A DNA stretch of 30,232 nucleotides from positions 1 to 30,232 of the forward strand of contig CAZSYM010000025.1 in assembly GCA_964611145.1 (NCBI GenBank), in the 5' to 3' direction. This DNA comes from WFQV01 sp964611145. GTDB taxonomy: Bacteria; Bacteroidota; Ignavibacteria; Ignavibacteriales; Melioribacteraceae. The notes beneath the pieces were generated by a model, which was given only the letters and a program-made list of their open reading frames with translations, was not told where the DNA came from and did not search any database. A program made the position numbers and the translations under genes. Below are positions 1 to 7,768 of the stretch, one piece after another (the first letter of the stretch is position 1; each line of letters starts with the position of its first letter).

Positions 1-14
1 TGCCCCATGCCCAT
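1..14 (-). CDS. Possible start of the next operon gene (cut by window edge)
   Basis: Read on the minus strand, the stop of the GT9 gene is followed 11 bases later by an ATG preceded by a purine-rich GGAAGG. This would be a ribosome binding site with short spacing. Only four codons (Met-Gly-Met-Gly) lie inside the window, so the product cannot be named. The same strand and short gap suggest that the envelope operon continues to the left. A chance ATG is possible. Confidence 0.3.
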
Positions 15-25
15 TTGCCTTCCTT

Positions 26-1051
26 TCATTGTTCTTCCGATATCAAAAAGCCTTTTTGTTTCAGCTTTTCTACAATTATGTTCGGTTTAAGAGCGTAACC
101 GCATTCAAGGGTTCCCAAAGGGCATTCTTTACGTCCGTGAATTCCGCATGGTTTGCATTCCAATTTGTCATAACTCTCGTATGCACTGCCGGGTAAATAA
201 GGATAGAAACCAAAAGCGGGAACGGTGGAAACATAAATTGTAAAAGTTCTCACTCCAGCCGCTTGTGCAAGATGTGTGGGAGCGCTATCATTGCTCAGCA
301 GAAAACGGCAACGTGAAAGCAATTCTATACTTTCAATCACGCTGAATTTACCCGCCGAATTAAAAATTCTATCGGGAGCTATTCGGGTAAATTCCTCGCA
401 ATACTTTTCATCATCTTTCCCGCCAATCATAACAATCGAAAACCCTTCTCCAAGCAAAAATTTTATCAATTCGGCAAAGTATTCCGAAGGATATTTTTTA
501 GTAGCCCATACGCTCCCGGGGGCAATGGCGACAAATTTCCCCACTTTTTTATCTTCCAAAAATTTCCGTACTTTTCCCCTTGCGGTTTCGTCCATGCGCA
601 CGAGCGGACGAATGCGCCAATTCTCACCATAATCCATTCCGAGCAAAGAGAGATTCCTCTTGACCTCATGAAAATCCTTGCGATACGGCACAAGATTCGT
701 ATAAGCCCCTTTCCATGCGGTGTTATCGAAACCTATTCTTTCGGGGGAATTAATCAGCTTTGATATTAATGCACTTCGGAAGGAACGATGAGGAGAAAAA
801 ATTATGTCATAATTTATCTTTTTAAGTTCAAGGGCGAAAAGGGAAGTACGAACAAGGCTTTTATGCTTCCCTTTTTTATCCAACGGAAAAACCTTACGCA
901 CAAAAGGGGACGCTTCGAAAAGCTCGCGAGTAACGGGAGTGGCAAGGACATCAATATTTGCGTCGGGGTAAAGACGCGCTATTTCCTGGACAAGCGGTAA
1001 AGTGAGAACAGCATCTCCCAGAAAAGCCGTTTGGATTACAAGTACGTTCAA
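26..1051 (-). CDS. Glycosyltransferase family 9, LPS heptosyltransferase-like
   Basis: This is probably a cytoplasmic-face enzyme that transfers ADP-heptose or a similar sugar to the LPS inner core (GT9, WaaF/WaaC type). The N-terminal 'LVIQTAFLGDAVLTLPL' is the family's first beta strand and loop. 'APGSVWATKKYP' in the middle and 'SNDSAPTHLAQAAG' in the C-terminal half are the donor-site motifs. The end has the Cys-rich 'CKPCGIHGRKECPLG' stretch common in heptosyltransferase II proteins. I chose a TTG start at 1051: it lies 7 bases after GGAAG and one base after the preceding gene's stop, and it gives the usual short N-terminus. An upstream in-frame TTG at 1108 would add 19 atypical residues and overlap the acyltransferase gene. 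The product is about 341 aa, normal for the family. Sugar specificity cannot be read from sequence. Confidence 0.85.
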   Translation of the reverse strand: MNVLVIQTAFLGDAVLTLPLVQEIARLYPDANIDVLATPVTRELFEASPFVRKVFPLDKKGKHKSLVRTSLFALELKKINYDIIFSPHRSFRSALISKLINSPERIGFDNTAWKGAYTNLVPYRKDFHEVKRNLSLLGMDYGENWRIRPLVRMDETARGKVRKFLEDKKVGKFVAIAPGSVWATKKYPSEYFAELIKFLLGEGFSIVMIGGKDDEKYCEEFTRIAPDRIFNSAGKFSVIESIELLSRCRFLLSNDSAPTHLAQAAGVRTFTIYVSTVPAFGFYPYLPGSAYESYDKLECKPCGIHGRKECPLGTLECGYALKPNIIVEKLKQKGFLISEEQ

Positions 1052-1052
1052 A

Positions 1053-1919
1053 TCAATACTTCCAAATATTATGCATCCAAAACCATTGCTCGGGATAGCG
1101 GCGCACAAATTCCTCGAGTGCGTTCATATAGCGTTGATTAAAAATCAGGGCGGCGTCTTCTCTTTCTTTAATATCCGAATATTCAAGCTCGGAGAAAGAA
1201 ACCTCGTAAACTCCGTTATCCTTCCTTCCCAAAAACACCAAAATAACGGGCACGCCCGTTTTCAAAGCTATGGAAGCCGTACCGAAATACAAAGCCGTAT
1301 CCTGTCCAAAGACTTTCACTCGCGGACTTTCTCGCTTTCCCCTTTGGTCCCCCACAATACCGACAATTCGATTGTTCCGTAGCGCTTGAATTAAGCCTTT
1401 TGTGCCCGCGCCGACATTTATCACCTCGTTTCCGTGGGAAGCCCGCATATCATCATACCACTTACTCACGAAAGGGTTTCTCTGCGGTTTTGTCAGCACG
1501 CTCAATTTCCCATTACAAAGCAATCCGACGACTATTGCGCCAAGCTCCCAATTCCCCATGTGAGCCGTCAACAGAATAGCGCTTTTCCCTTCCGCAACAA
1601 TTTTATCGAGCACTTCTCGACCTTTAAAATCCACCTTGGAAAGTATTTCCTCGTCGCTCATCTTGGGAAGCATAAAAGATTCGAAAAAAGTAACGGCAAA
1701 ACTTTTGTAACTTTCCTTCGCCAAGCGCTCGATTTCCCCATGCGATTTTTCGGGAAAGGCGAGGGAAAGATTTTTCAACACAACATCCTTGCGAATGGGA
1801 AAGAATCTATAAACCACAGAGCCCAACACCTTTGCAACACTTCGGGAAAGTCTCCAACCCAAGAGATTGGTCAGAGCGACAAAGAACTTGAAAAGCAAAT
1901 ATTCTACTCTGTTTTGCAC
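1053..1919 (-). CDS. Lysophospholipid/lipid A acyltransferase (LpxL/HtrB family)
   Basis: This inner-membrane acyltransferase probably adds a secondary acyl chain to a lipid A precursor. The product is 288 aa. A hydrophobic N-terminal segment (about residues 7-22) would anchor it. 'TAHMGNWELG' gives the H-x4-E catalytic pair (His120, Glu125), the HX4(D/E) motif of this family. 'VGDQRGKR' (Asp191-Gln192) matches the second conserved block, and 'PEQWFWMHNIWKY' is the typical C-terminus. The start is GTG, with GAGGG four bases upstream; that Shine-Dalgarno overlaps the stop of the preceding GWxTD gene. Its stop is one base from the GT9 start, so translation is probably coupled. The neighbouring heptosyltransferase supports a lipid A/LPS role; acylation of another glycolipid is the alternative. 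Confidence 0.88.
   Translation of the reverse strand: MQNRVEYLLFKFFVALTNLLGWRLSRSVAKVLGSVVYRFFPIRKDVVLKNLSLAFPEKSHGEIERLAKESYKSFAVTFFESFMLPKMSDEEILSKVDFKGREVLDKIVAEGKSAILLTAHMGNWELGAIVVGLLCNGKLSVLTKPQRNPFVSKWYDDMRASHGNEVINVGAGTKGLIQALRNNRIVGIVGDQRGKRESPRVKVFGQDTALYFGTASIALKTGVPVILVFLGRKDNGVYEVSFSELEYSDIKEREDAALIFNQRYMNALEEFVRRYPEQWFWMHNIWKY
1059..1063 (-). promoter_or_regulatory. Ribosome binding site deciding the GT9 TTG start
   Basis: GGAAG on the minus strand lies inside the last codons of the acyltransferase gene, 7 bases before TTG at 1051. It supports that start over the upstream TTG at 1108. Confidence 0.5.
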
Positions 1920-1926
1920 ATATCCC

Positions 1927-3294
1927 TCAATTTTGAATTACACGTCTCTGCCAATCGTAATCGTGGAACTCGCCGCGCTTTGTGGAATGCAAAAGCTCGT
2001 AATCCGAGTATCCCGTTAAATCCCCGAACACAAAAAGCACACCGCCTTCAATCGAGTTGTAATACCAAATTTCATAAGGCTTGCGATTGGGACTACTGGG
2101 GAAACGTTCGATTTGGTCGTATTTGCCATACTTCAAATAAACTCTGCCTCGGTCGGTTTTATACCCGGGTTTATTCAACGCTCCGAAATGAGAATTCACA
2201 TAAGCAAGTCTTTTCAAATATTCCTGCTTAAATTCGTTCTCCTTAGTCGCTGGATTCGGATCCCGCTTTTTCCAAAAATTGTAAAGGAATTCCCTTTTAG
2301 CCGGAAGCGAAGTCAATTTTTCATAGCGGTCTATTTCGTCGGCTGTGGCGATATATCGGGATTCGTCAAAAAGCAAATCGCAATCCTCCGAGGAAAGCAC
2401 TCCGTACTCGCTACTGACATAAGGCGCCGAATTTCCGGGGTTTTCGCTCTTGGCTTTCGGATTGTAAAGAAAAAATTTCTTTCCGGATATGGCACCTTTC
2501 GAACTAACGGTATCTTGCAAAGTCAAAAGGAGATTATAAGAATCCGTGGGCAAATTCCGCAAGTTAATCATTCCGACCTTCACAATGGCATTCCCGACAT
2601 TATTGACTTTCCTTTCACGGGAATAAACGATAGCACCCTTGGAATTTACGAGCGTTTCTCCGAATTTAAGCGCGCCTTTCTTCGAAGCGTCCTTTAGATT
2701 GTACAGCTCCGCATAATAAAAAAGCACGGGCATTTTGGAATCGAAAACAATCGAAGGATTGGGAATTACCTCGTAAGAATTCTTGTAGAAAATGGAAGTG
2801 GTATCCACATTCTCGTTCACAATTTTTTTCGAAAGTTCTATATGGCTTATCTGGGGAGACTTTCCGATAAAGGGTTTAACTTCAAAATTTTCCTTATAAA
2901 CTTTATTGCGCGAGGTATCGGCAGCGTCCTTTCCGTAAACCGTCGCCAAATATTTCCCTTCCGCAATTCGAAATCCCAAGACTCCCACCAATGCTTGATT
3001 GCCAGCGGTTGTATCCTTCGCAACGTTCTGTTTCACTTTCCAAATCTTGTTTAATATTGTATTATTCTTCCGCACGTCCTCGATTTTAATTCCCAGCAAT
3101 GCCGCCACGTAATTTCCAGCGGAATTCTTAACGGTCGTCAATCCTTTTTTAGGAAATGCATAATAAAATTCCACATAATTGGAAAGTGAATCGAAGCCGA
3201 ATTGGGCGTAATCGAATTCGAAACCGAATTTATCCTGTGCATGAATTCCGCACTCCAAAGAAAGTAAAACCAAAAGAGCAGTTACGATTCTCAT
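1927..3294 (-). CDS. GWxTD domain-containing secreted protein (variant GYKTD)
   Basis: The product is 455 aa with a signal peptide of about 20 residues (MRIVTALLVLLSLECGIHAQ), so it is exported. The N-terminal two thirds is beta-rich. Residues about 305-455 form the GWxTD domain: 'FDESRYIAT', 'FLYNFWKKRDPNP', then GYKTD at 377-381 (Tyr replaces the usual Trp), 'RGRVYLKYG', 'KPYEIWYY' and 'LLHSTKRGE'. GWxTD is a conserved domain of the Bacteroidetes/Chlorobi and some other phyla, with no established biochemical function that I know of. The start overlaps the stop of the upstream TPR-glycosyltransferase by four bases (ATGA), which indicates translational coupling. It is a clear paralogue of the protein encoded at 5173-6534. 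The operon context suggests a periplasmic or outer-membrane role in glycolipid assembly. Confidence 0.9.
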   Translation of the reverse strand: MRIVTALLVLLSLECGIHAQDKFGFEFDYAQFGFDSLSNYVEFYYAFPKKGLTTVKNSAGNYVAALLGIKIEDVRKNNTILNKIWKVKQNVAKDTTAGNQALVGVLGFRIAEGKYLATVYGKDAADTSRNKVYKENFEVKPFIGKSPQISHIELSKKIVNENVDTTSIFYKNSYEVIPNPSIVFDSKMPVLFYYAELYNLKDASKKGALKFGETLVNSKGAIVYSRERKVNNVGNAIVKVGMINLRNLPTDSYNLLLTLQDTVSSKGAISGKKFFLYNPKAKSENPGNSAPYVSSEYGVLSSEDCDLLFDESRYIATADEIDRYEKLTSLPAKREFLYNFWKKRDPNPATKENEFKQEYLKRLAYVNSHFGALNKPGYKTDRGRVYLKYGKYDQIERFPSSPNRKPYEIWYYNSIEGGVLFVFGDLTGYSDYELLHSTKRGEFHDYDWQRRVIQN

Positions 3295-5171
3295 TTTTTT
3301 CCTTCCCGTTCTCTCATTTTCATTTTGAGATGAATGTTTTTAATATCCTCGCGAACACTCCGCTTTGTAGCTTCGTCGTCGGAAAGCTCAAGATAGCGCT
3401 CGAAGTAATAAAGCGCATCCTCATATCGTTCGTTAACGTAATAAACTATACCGAGATTTCGATAAGCATCCGCAAAATCGGGTTTAAACTGCAACGCCAA
3501 TTTGTAAGACTCAATCGCTTTGTTCCATTTACTCAATTGAGTAAAAGCAAAGCCGAGGTTAAAATGGGTCAAATAATAATCGGGCTTGCGTTTAAGAGCC
3601 AAATTGTACGCCGCAATCGCATTTTTATAATCGTGCAACTGCGCATAAGCATTTCCCATATTTACATACGTCATGTAATAATCGCTATAAAAAAGGGAAC
3701 GCTTATAAAACTCTATTGCCTTTTTATAATCTTTATTTTCATATTCCTTATTTCCCATGTGAAGATACGCATCATAAGGCGTAAATTTGGGGCGGTCGAT
3801 TGAAACATAATAGAGGAAAATCAGGGTTACGATCATTAAAGCAGGCGTTTTAAATTCCTTCCACTTCCGGGCTTCAATCAATTCAAAGCCTTTCACCAAA
3901 GCAAAGGCGGCATAAATCATCAGCAAAGGAGTGATTGCCAATCTGAATCTTCCGTTCATAAAGAAAAGCATATTGCCCAGCAGGAAACCGCCGAGTAGCA
4001 AGATGAAAAAAGGATTGTTGTTTTTAAACTTAACGGAGAAAAATATTCCCGCAATCGAAAGCAGAGAAACGAAGAAGAAACCGAAAAGAGGTAATTGAAG
4101 AACAACCGAATAATGTTCGGCGAAAAAATCGGGGTTCATTATTGAAGTCTGCGGGTCTTCGTCCTTTCCCCAAAACAACAGAAACTTTTTGTATTCCAAT
4201 TTCAGGTATTTCCACGGATTATTCTTTATGAAAGCCCAGCCGCGTCCGTACCAATACGAAGAAGCCTCGGAAGGTTTAAGTCGCCGTCGGAGTATCTTTT
4301 GAGCATATTTGATACCGGGCATATCCTCGTAAAAATCGAATTCGCGGGGAGTTACAAAAACTCCTACGGAGCGCTCATTATTTCCGATATAAAAGTTAAT
4401 TCCTCCGTTAGCGGTAAGTAGCACAAAATCCTTCCCGGCAATATAATTGTGAAGAGTAAGAGGAAGAAGCATTAAAACCACTCCGCCTAAAAACGCCCCC
4501 GCACGATTAAACAAAGCCTCGGAAGTGCGCTTTTCCCTCAAAAATTTCAGAAGGAAATAAAGTATCATCAACAAGGCAAAGAGCAGAGTATTCCCGCGAA
4601 AGATTCCCGCAATGCCGGTTAATATTCCGATTATGAAATAATCTTTGGTCTTAAAATTCTCGCTCCTCTGGGAAAGCTTGTAAATAAGCAACGCCATAAA
4701 AAAAGTCTGGAAGGTTTCCGAAAGTATGGCGCCCGAATAGAAAATAAAATTTTCATAAAAAGCGGCGATAATAGCAGCCGTATATCCTACCGCTTTGGAA
4801 TGAAAATTCCTGCCCGCCAAATAAATAAAGACAATTGTAACGGTGCTGAAAATAGTTTGAATTATCTGCACTACAAAAAGAGACTTACCGAAAATCAAAT
4901 ATATGACGGCAAGAATATAAGGATAGGCGGGAGCCATAAAAAAGGGAGTGTCCCCCGCCCAGTCCCCCGTGCTCAACATTTTCAAAGCCCAATCGTTGTA
5001 AATCTTGGAGTCGTCCGTCAAATAATTCATAAAAAAAGTGCCTTGTATTTCCACCACGTAAACAAGGCGCAAAAGGAAAGCGATTATAAGTATGGCGCCC
5101 AACCAAAAGGTTTCCTGTGCGTCGAAATAATCGCTCCACTTAAAACCGATTTTATTATTGTCCTTTGCCAT
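3291..5171 (-). CDS. GT-C membrane glycosyltransferase (GT39/ArnT-like) with C-terminal TPR domain
   Basis: The product is 626 aa. The first ~460 residues hold about eleven hydrophobic segments. The first periplasmic loop has an acidic pair ('LTDDSKIYND', Asp53-Asp54), and 'GAILSETFQTF' has Glu152. Both are placed as in the PMT/ArnT (GT-C) superfamily, which uses polyprenyl-phosphate sugars as donors outside the inner membrane. Residues about 469-597 are four consecutive TPR units, e.g. 'YVNMGNAYAQLHDYKNAIAAY' class repeats, followed by a basic tail. The expected reaction is sugar transfer to lipid A, another glycan or a protein; the acceptor is unknown. The gene sits between two GWxTD genes, with a one-base gap on one side and a four-base overlap on the other, so the three products probably act together. 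Eukaryotic TMTC O-mannosyltransferases have a comparable membrane-plus-TPR layout. Confidence 0.85.
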   Translation of the reverse strand: MAKDNNKIGFKWSDYFDAQETFWLGAILIIAFLLRLVYVVEIQGTFFMNYLTDDSKIYNDWALKMLSTGDWAGDTPFFMAPAYPYILAVIYLIFGKSLFVVQIIQTIFSTVTIVFIYLAGRNFHSKAVGYTAAIIAAFYENFIFYSGAILSETFQTFFMALLIYKLSQRSENFKTKDYFIIGILTGIAGIFRGNTLLFALLMILYFLLKFLREKRTSEALFNRAGAFLGGVVLMLLPLTLHNYIAGKDFVLLTANGGINFYIGNNERSVGVFVTPREFDFYEDMPGIKYAQKILRRRLKPSEASSYWYGRGWAFIKNNPWKYLKLEYKKFLLFWGKDEDPQTSIMNPDFFAEHYSVVLQLPLFGFFFVSLLSIAGIFFSVKFKNNNPFFILLLGGFLLGNMLFFMNGRFRLAITPLLMIYAAFALVKGFELIEARKWKEFKTPALMIVTLIFLYYVSIDRPKFTPYDAYLHMGNKEYENKDYKKAIEFYKRSLFYSDYYMTYVNMGNAYAQLHDYKNAIAAYNLALKRKPDYYLTHFNLGFAFTQLSKWNKAIESYKLALQFKPDFADAYRNLGIVYYVNERYEDALYYFERYLELSDDEATKRSVREDIKNIHLKMKMREREGKK

Positions 5172-5172
5172 A

Positions 5173-6534
5173 TCAATCTCTTATTCTCGAACGCCAATTA
5201 ATATCGGAAAGCTCTCCCCTTTTTGTCGAATGAATCAGGCGATAATCGTTAAAGCCGGAGAAATCCGCAAAGACGAATATAACGCCGCCTTCGATATTAT
5301 TATAATGCCATATTTCATAGGGTTTGGAATCCGTCTCGTTCGGATGTCGCTCCACCTCGCTGGGAGCGCCGTAAAGAATATAAACACGTCCCTTGTCCGT
5401 TTTCCAACCTTCCCTTTGAATCATATTCCCGAAAGACTTGTTAGCATAAGCGACGCGTTTGAAATATTCTATTTTGGTCTCGTTTTCGGGCGTATCCGGA
5501 TTCGAATCCCGTCTTTTCCAAAATTCATAAAGAAATTTCTTTTTCCCCTCCAGATTACTAAGCTTTTTCCATGCGTTTATTTCATCCTGCCGAGCAATGT
5601 AGCGGGATTCGTCAAACATTTTATCCACTTCCGCCGCGCTCATGGTTGCAATTTCCGATGCCAACAAATCGGGCGAAACGGCAATGGGTTTAAGCGTATC
5701 CTTAACACCCGGATTATAAACAAAAAATCTTTTGGAGGATTTAATACTAACCCCGCTTAAAGTATCCGTTGCGGCAATCACAAGAGTATAAACCCCGCTG
5801 GGTAATTTACTTATGTTTATCGCCCCGAAATCCACAATATTTTCGTTTGTTCTGGGATAAAAACGATTCTTCAAATATCGCACTCTATTCGAGGCATCGA
5901 AAATGTAGTGGCTTACCTTCAAAGCATTGCTTTTCGCTTCCTTATTGATATTGTACAATTCATTATAAAAATAAAGCACAGGCAAGTCCTTTCCGAAAAC
6001 AGCGGAAGGATTGGGAATAACCTCCAAAGTATTTTTATAAAACAAGGATTTCTCGTCCGTCTCAAAGTCCTTGATTTTTCCCGCAAGTTGAATATCGCTC
6101 AAGGAAAATCTTTTGCGAGCGCGGGCTCTCATGCCAAATTCCCAACTAACGCTATCCACTTTTGTCCCGTCCGTAGCATCCTTTCCGATTACGGTACAAC
6201 GATATTTCCCTATTGTCAAAGGAATGCGCAAAAGTCCCGTCAGAGTTTTCGGCGAATTGTTAGAATCGTACTCGGCGACAAAGCGGTATTCTTTCTTAAA
6301 AGCAAGGGAATCGGTCAAGGCGTTTTTTATTGCAATGTTCAACAAGCCCGCCACAAAATTTTTACCGTTCTTTTTAAAATGGTTCATCCCCGGTTGATAA
6401 AAGGAATAATAAAGCTCGAAAGAACCGCCCTGGCTATCCGCGGGAAAAACGGCATAATCGAAATCGACGGCGAATTTTCCCTGGGCAAAAAGCAAAACGG
6501 GGAAAGCAAGAAGCAAAATTATTTTCTTAATCAT
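5173..6534 (-). CDS. GWxTD domain-containing secreted protein
   Basis: The product is 453 aa and is the promoter-proximal gene of the envelope operon. Its signal peptide is 'MIKKIILLLAFPVLLFAQ', with likely cleavage near residue 18. The C-terminal domain has the canonical GWKTD at 376-380, followed by 'KGRVYILYGAPSEVERHP', 'KPYEIWHYNNIEGG' and 'HSTKRGE'. It shares the block 'FYKNxxEVIPNPSxVF' (about residues 165-180) and the C-terminal domain with the protein at 1927-3294, so the two are ancient duplicates. I see no lipobox cysteine, which suggests a soluble periplasmic or secreted protein. A TAAATT-type promoter and a palindrome lie just upstream. The function of GWxTD proteins is not established; involvement with the adjacent glycosyltransferase is inferred from position. 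Confidence 0.9.
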   Translation of the reverse strand: MIKKIILLLAFPVLLFAQGKFAVDFDYAVFPADSQGGSFELYYSFYQPGMNHFKKNGKNFVAGLLNIAIKNALTDSLAFKKEYRFVAEYDSNNSPKTLTGLLRIPLTIGKYRCTVIGKDATDGTKVDSVSWEFGMRARARKRFSLSDIQLAGKIKDFETDEKSLFYKNTLEVIPNPSAVFGKDLPVLYFYNELYNINKEAKSNALKVSHYIFDASNRVRYLKNRFYPRTNENIVDFGAINISKLPSGVYTLVIAATDTLSGVSIKSSKRFFVYNPGVKDTLKPIAVSPDLLASEIATMSAAEVDKMFDESRYIARQDEINAWKKLSNLEGKKKFLYEFWKRRDSNPDTPENETKIEYFKRVAYANKSFGNMIQREGWKTDKGRVYILYGAPSEVERHPNETDSKPYEIWHYNNIEGGVIFVFADFSGFNDYRLIHSTKRGELSDINWRSRIRD

Positions 6535-6558
6535 CTTTAACCCTTAAATAAAAAGTCC

Positions 6559-6589
6559 AATTTACGATACATTTTACCATTAATGGCAA
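6559..6589 (-). promoter_or_regulatory. Candidate promoter of the GWxTD/LPS operon
   Basis: On the minus strand, TTGCCA (6589-6584) and TAAATT (6564-6559) are separated by 19 bases. They lie between the PorV terminator and the first operon gene. The same TAAATT -10 hexamer occurs in the stronger promoter at 17220-17248. A 10-base perfect palindrome (6577-6586) sits across the -35 region. The spacing is longer than optimal, so confidence is moderate. Confidence 0.4.
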
Positions 6590-6610
6590 AAATAGTTCGT
6601 AAAAAATAAA

Positions 6611-6642
6611 AAAAAAGGCTGAGGATAACTCAGCCTTTTTTT
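6611..6642 (-). terminator. Intrinsic terminator after the PorV-family gene
   Basis: A perfect 7-bp stem (GGCTGAG / CTCAGCC at 6617-6623 and 6629-6635) encloses a five-base loop and is flanked by A6 and T7 runs. On the minus strand the stem is followed by six T, 13 bases past the PorV-family stop. The hairpin is symmetric and could work in both directions, but only the minus strand has a gene feeding into it. Confidence 0.9.
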
Positions 6643-6655
6643 CGCAAAGTTTATT

Positions 6656-7693
6656 TTAGAAACCAAGTTTAACGGTAACCATGTGGTTAGCGTCAAAATA
6701 TCTAACGGTTCTATATGCGTAATCAACGGCGATATCGAGGGAGCCGGTTAATTTAACGCCAACGCCGAAAGAAGGACCGAAGAGGAATTCATCCTCGTTT
6801 CCGACCGCTTCCTGAACATAATCGTAACCGCCTCTTACGAAGAACATGTCTTTAAAGTTCAGTTCTCCTGCGAAGCGATATTCATCGTCAGAGAAGTTAT
6901 TGTTTTGGAACATCGTAGAAATAATGCCTTTAAACTGGTCGGAAAACTTAGCTTCGTAAGCCAGTCCCATTTCGAGTTGGGAAGGAAGTTCGAAGGAGGC
7001 GGCATCGATTTTGTAGAATTGCGTACCTCTCTTAGCGTCGTTTTCAACTGCCTGTCTCAACAAATCGGGACCGTCCCAATCCATTTGGGGACCTAGATTT
7101 TTCAGAGCAACGCCAAGTTTCAATCCTTCCACCCCGGCAACGCCGTTGTACTGTATACCGGCATCGAAAGCAATGCCAGTTGCACTGGTACTGATTATCT
7201 TTTCCGATACAATGTTTACATTAAAGCCAACACGGATCCTATCGGTGAGTGCGTTCGAATAAGTAAGACCGACAGTAACAAATGTTGGCGAGAATGTTGC
7301 TCCTGTACCGTAAGGATTTGCAGCATCAGTAACCGGGATATCGCCGAAGTCCAATGATCTTACACTAAAAGCGAGGGAGCCGAATCCTTCGAAATTCATC
7401 GCGACAGCTGCGTAAGCGAATCCGATATCGGCTATGTAGTTCATGTAAGAAAACATTGCCTCGGCGGAATTGTTCGAAGCGCCCACACCGGCAGGGTTGT
7501 AGTAAATTGCGTCGATACCCGTAATCCCGGCAAGGTAGGCTCCGCTTAATGCCATTCCCTTTGCGCCGACGGGAATCATCAACTCTTGAGCAGCGGCAGT
7601 ACCGTTCCTCTTGCCCCCGCCTGCGTAGGTATCAACAAACAAGGTGGAAATAGCAAGTAGAATTACTAACCCTTGTATTAATCTTTTAGACAT
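6656..7693 (-). CDS. PorV/PorQ family outer-membrane beta-barrel protein
   Basis: The product is about 345 aa and is predicted to be an outer-membrane barrel of the FadL-like PorV/PorQ group. In T9SS bacteria this group includes PorV, which carries cargo from the translocon to the attachment machinery. The signal peptide is 'MSKRLIQGLVILLAISTLF' to about residue 25. The mature start, 'AAQELMIPVGAKGMALSGAY' followed by 'DAIYYNPAG', is the family's hallmark. The rest is alternating beta strands, ending in 'HMVTVKLGF' with a terminal Phe as in barrel signals. I chose the ATG at 7693 because AGGAG lies seven bases upstream; an in-frame extension to 7765 would add non-signal residues. It is the last gene of the receptor/cargo cluster and directly follows the 1071-aa secreted protein, which may be its client. 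Whether it is a true PorV or an Ignavibacteria-specific paralogue is uncertain. Confidence 0.88.
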   Translation of the reverse strand: MSKRLIQGLVILLAISTLFVDTYAGGGKRNGTAAAQELMIPVGAKGMALSGAYLAGITGIDAIYYNPAGVGASNNSAEAMFSYMNYIADIGFAYAAVAMNFEGFGSLAFSVRSLDFGDIPVTDAANPYGTGATFSPTFVTVGLTYSNALTDRIRVGFNVNIVSEKIISTSATGIAFDAGIQYNGVAGVEGLKLGVALKNLGPQMDWDGPDLLRQAVENDAKRGTQFYKIDAASFELPSQLEMGLAYEAKFSDQFKGIISTMFQNNNFSDDEYRFAGELNFKDMFFVRGGYDYVQEAVGNEDEFLFGPSFGVGVKLTGSLDIAVDYAYRTVRYFDANHMVTVKLGF

Positions 7694-7700
7694 CTTTAAA

Positions 7701-7705
7701 CTCCT
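7701..7705 (-). promoter_or_regulatory. Ribosome binding site deciding the PorV-family start
   Basis: AGGAG on the minus strand, seven bases before the ATG at 7693, is directly followed by a typical signal peptide. It argues against the longer in-frame reading. Confidence 0.65.
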
Positions 7706-7728
7706 TTTATTTGTACAATTAGAGCATT

Positions 7729-7749
7729 GGGAAGGGATAACCCCTTCCC
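7729..7749 (-). repeat. Intercistronic GC-rich hairpin
   Basis: A perfect 8-bp inverted repeat (GGGAAGGG / CCCTTCCC) with a five-base loop lies in the 75-base gap between the 1071-aa protein gene and the PorV-family gene. No T run follows on the minus strand, so it is not a standard terminator. It could stabilise mRNA ends or mark a processing site that sets the PorV level apart from the upstream genes. Confidence 0.6.
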
Positions 7750-7768
7750 GAACTCTCACTAACATTCA

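Noticed and set aside
1049..1108. Extended N-terminus for the GT9 protein from the TTG at 1108
   Set aside because: The extension lacks a ribosome site, overlaps the acyltransferase gene and precedes the standard family N-terminus.
1434..2231. Long plus-strand open frame opposite the acyltransferase and GWxTD genes
   Set aside because: Its translation is low in recognisable motifs and rich in His/Arg/Ser runs typical of antisense frames; both minus-strand genes here are clearly real.
7694..7765. Extended N-terminus for the PorV-family protein
   Set aside because: The extra residues would bury a good signal peptide, contain the intercistronic hairpin and lack a ribosome site.
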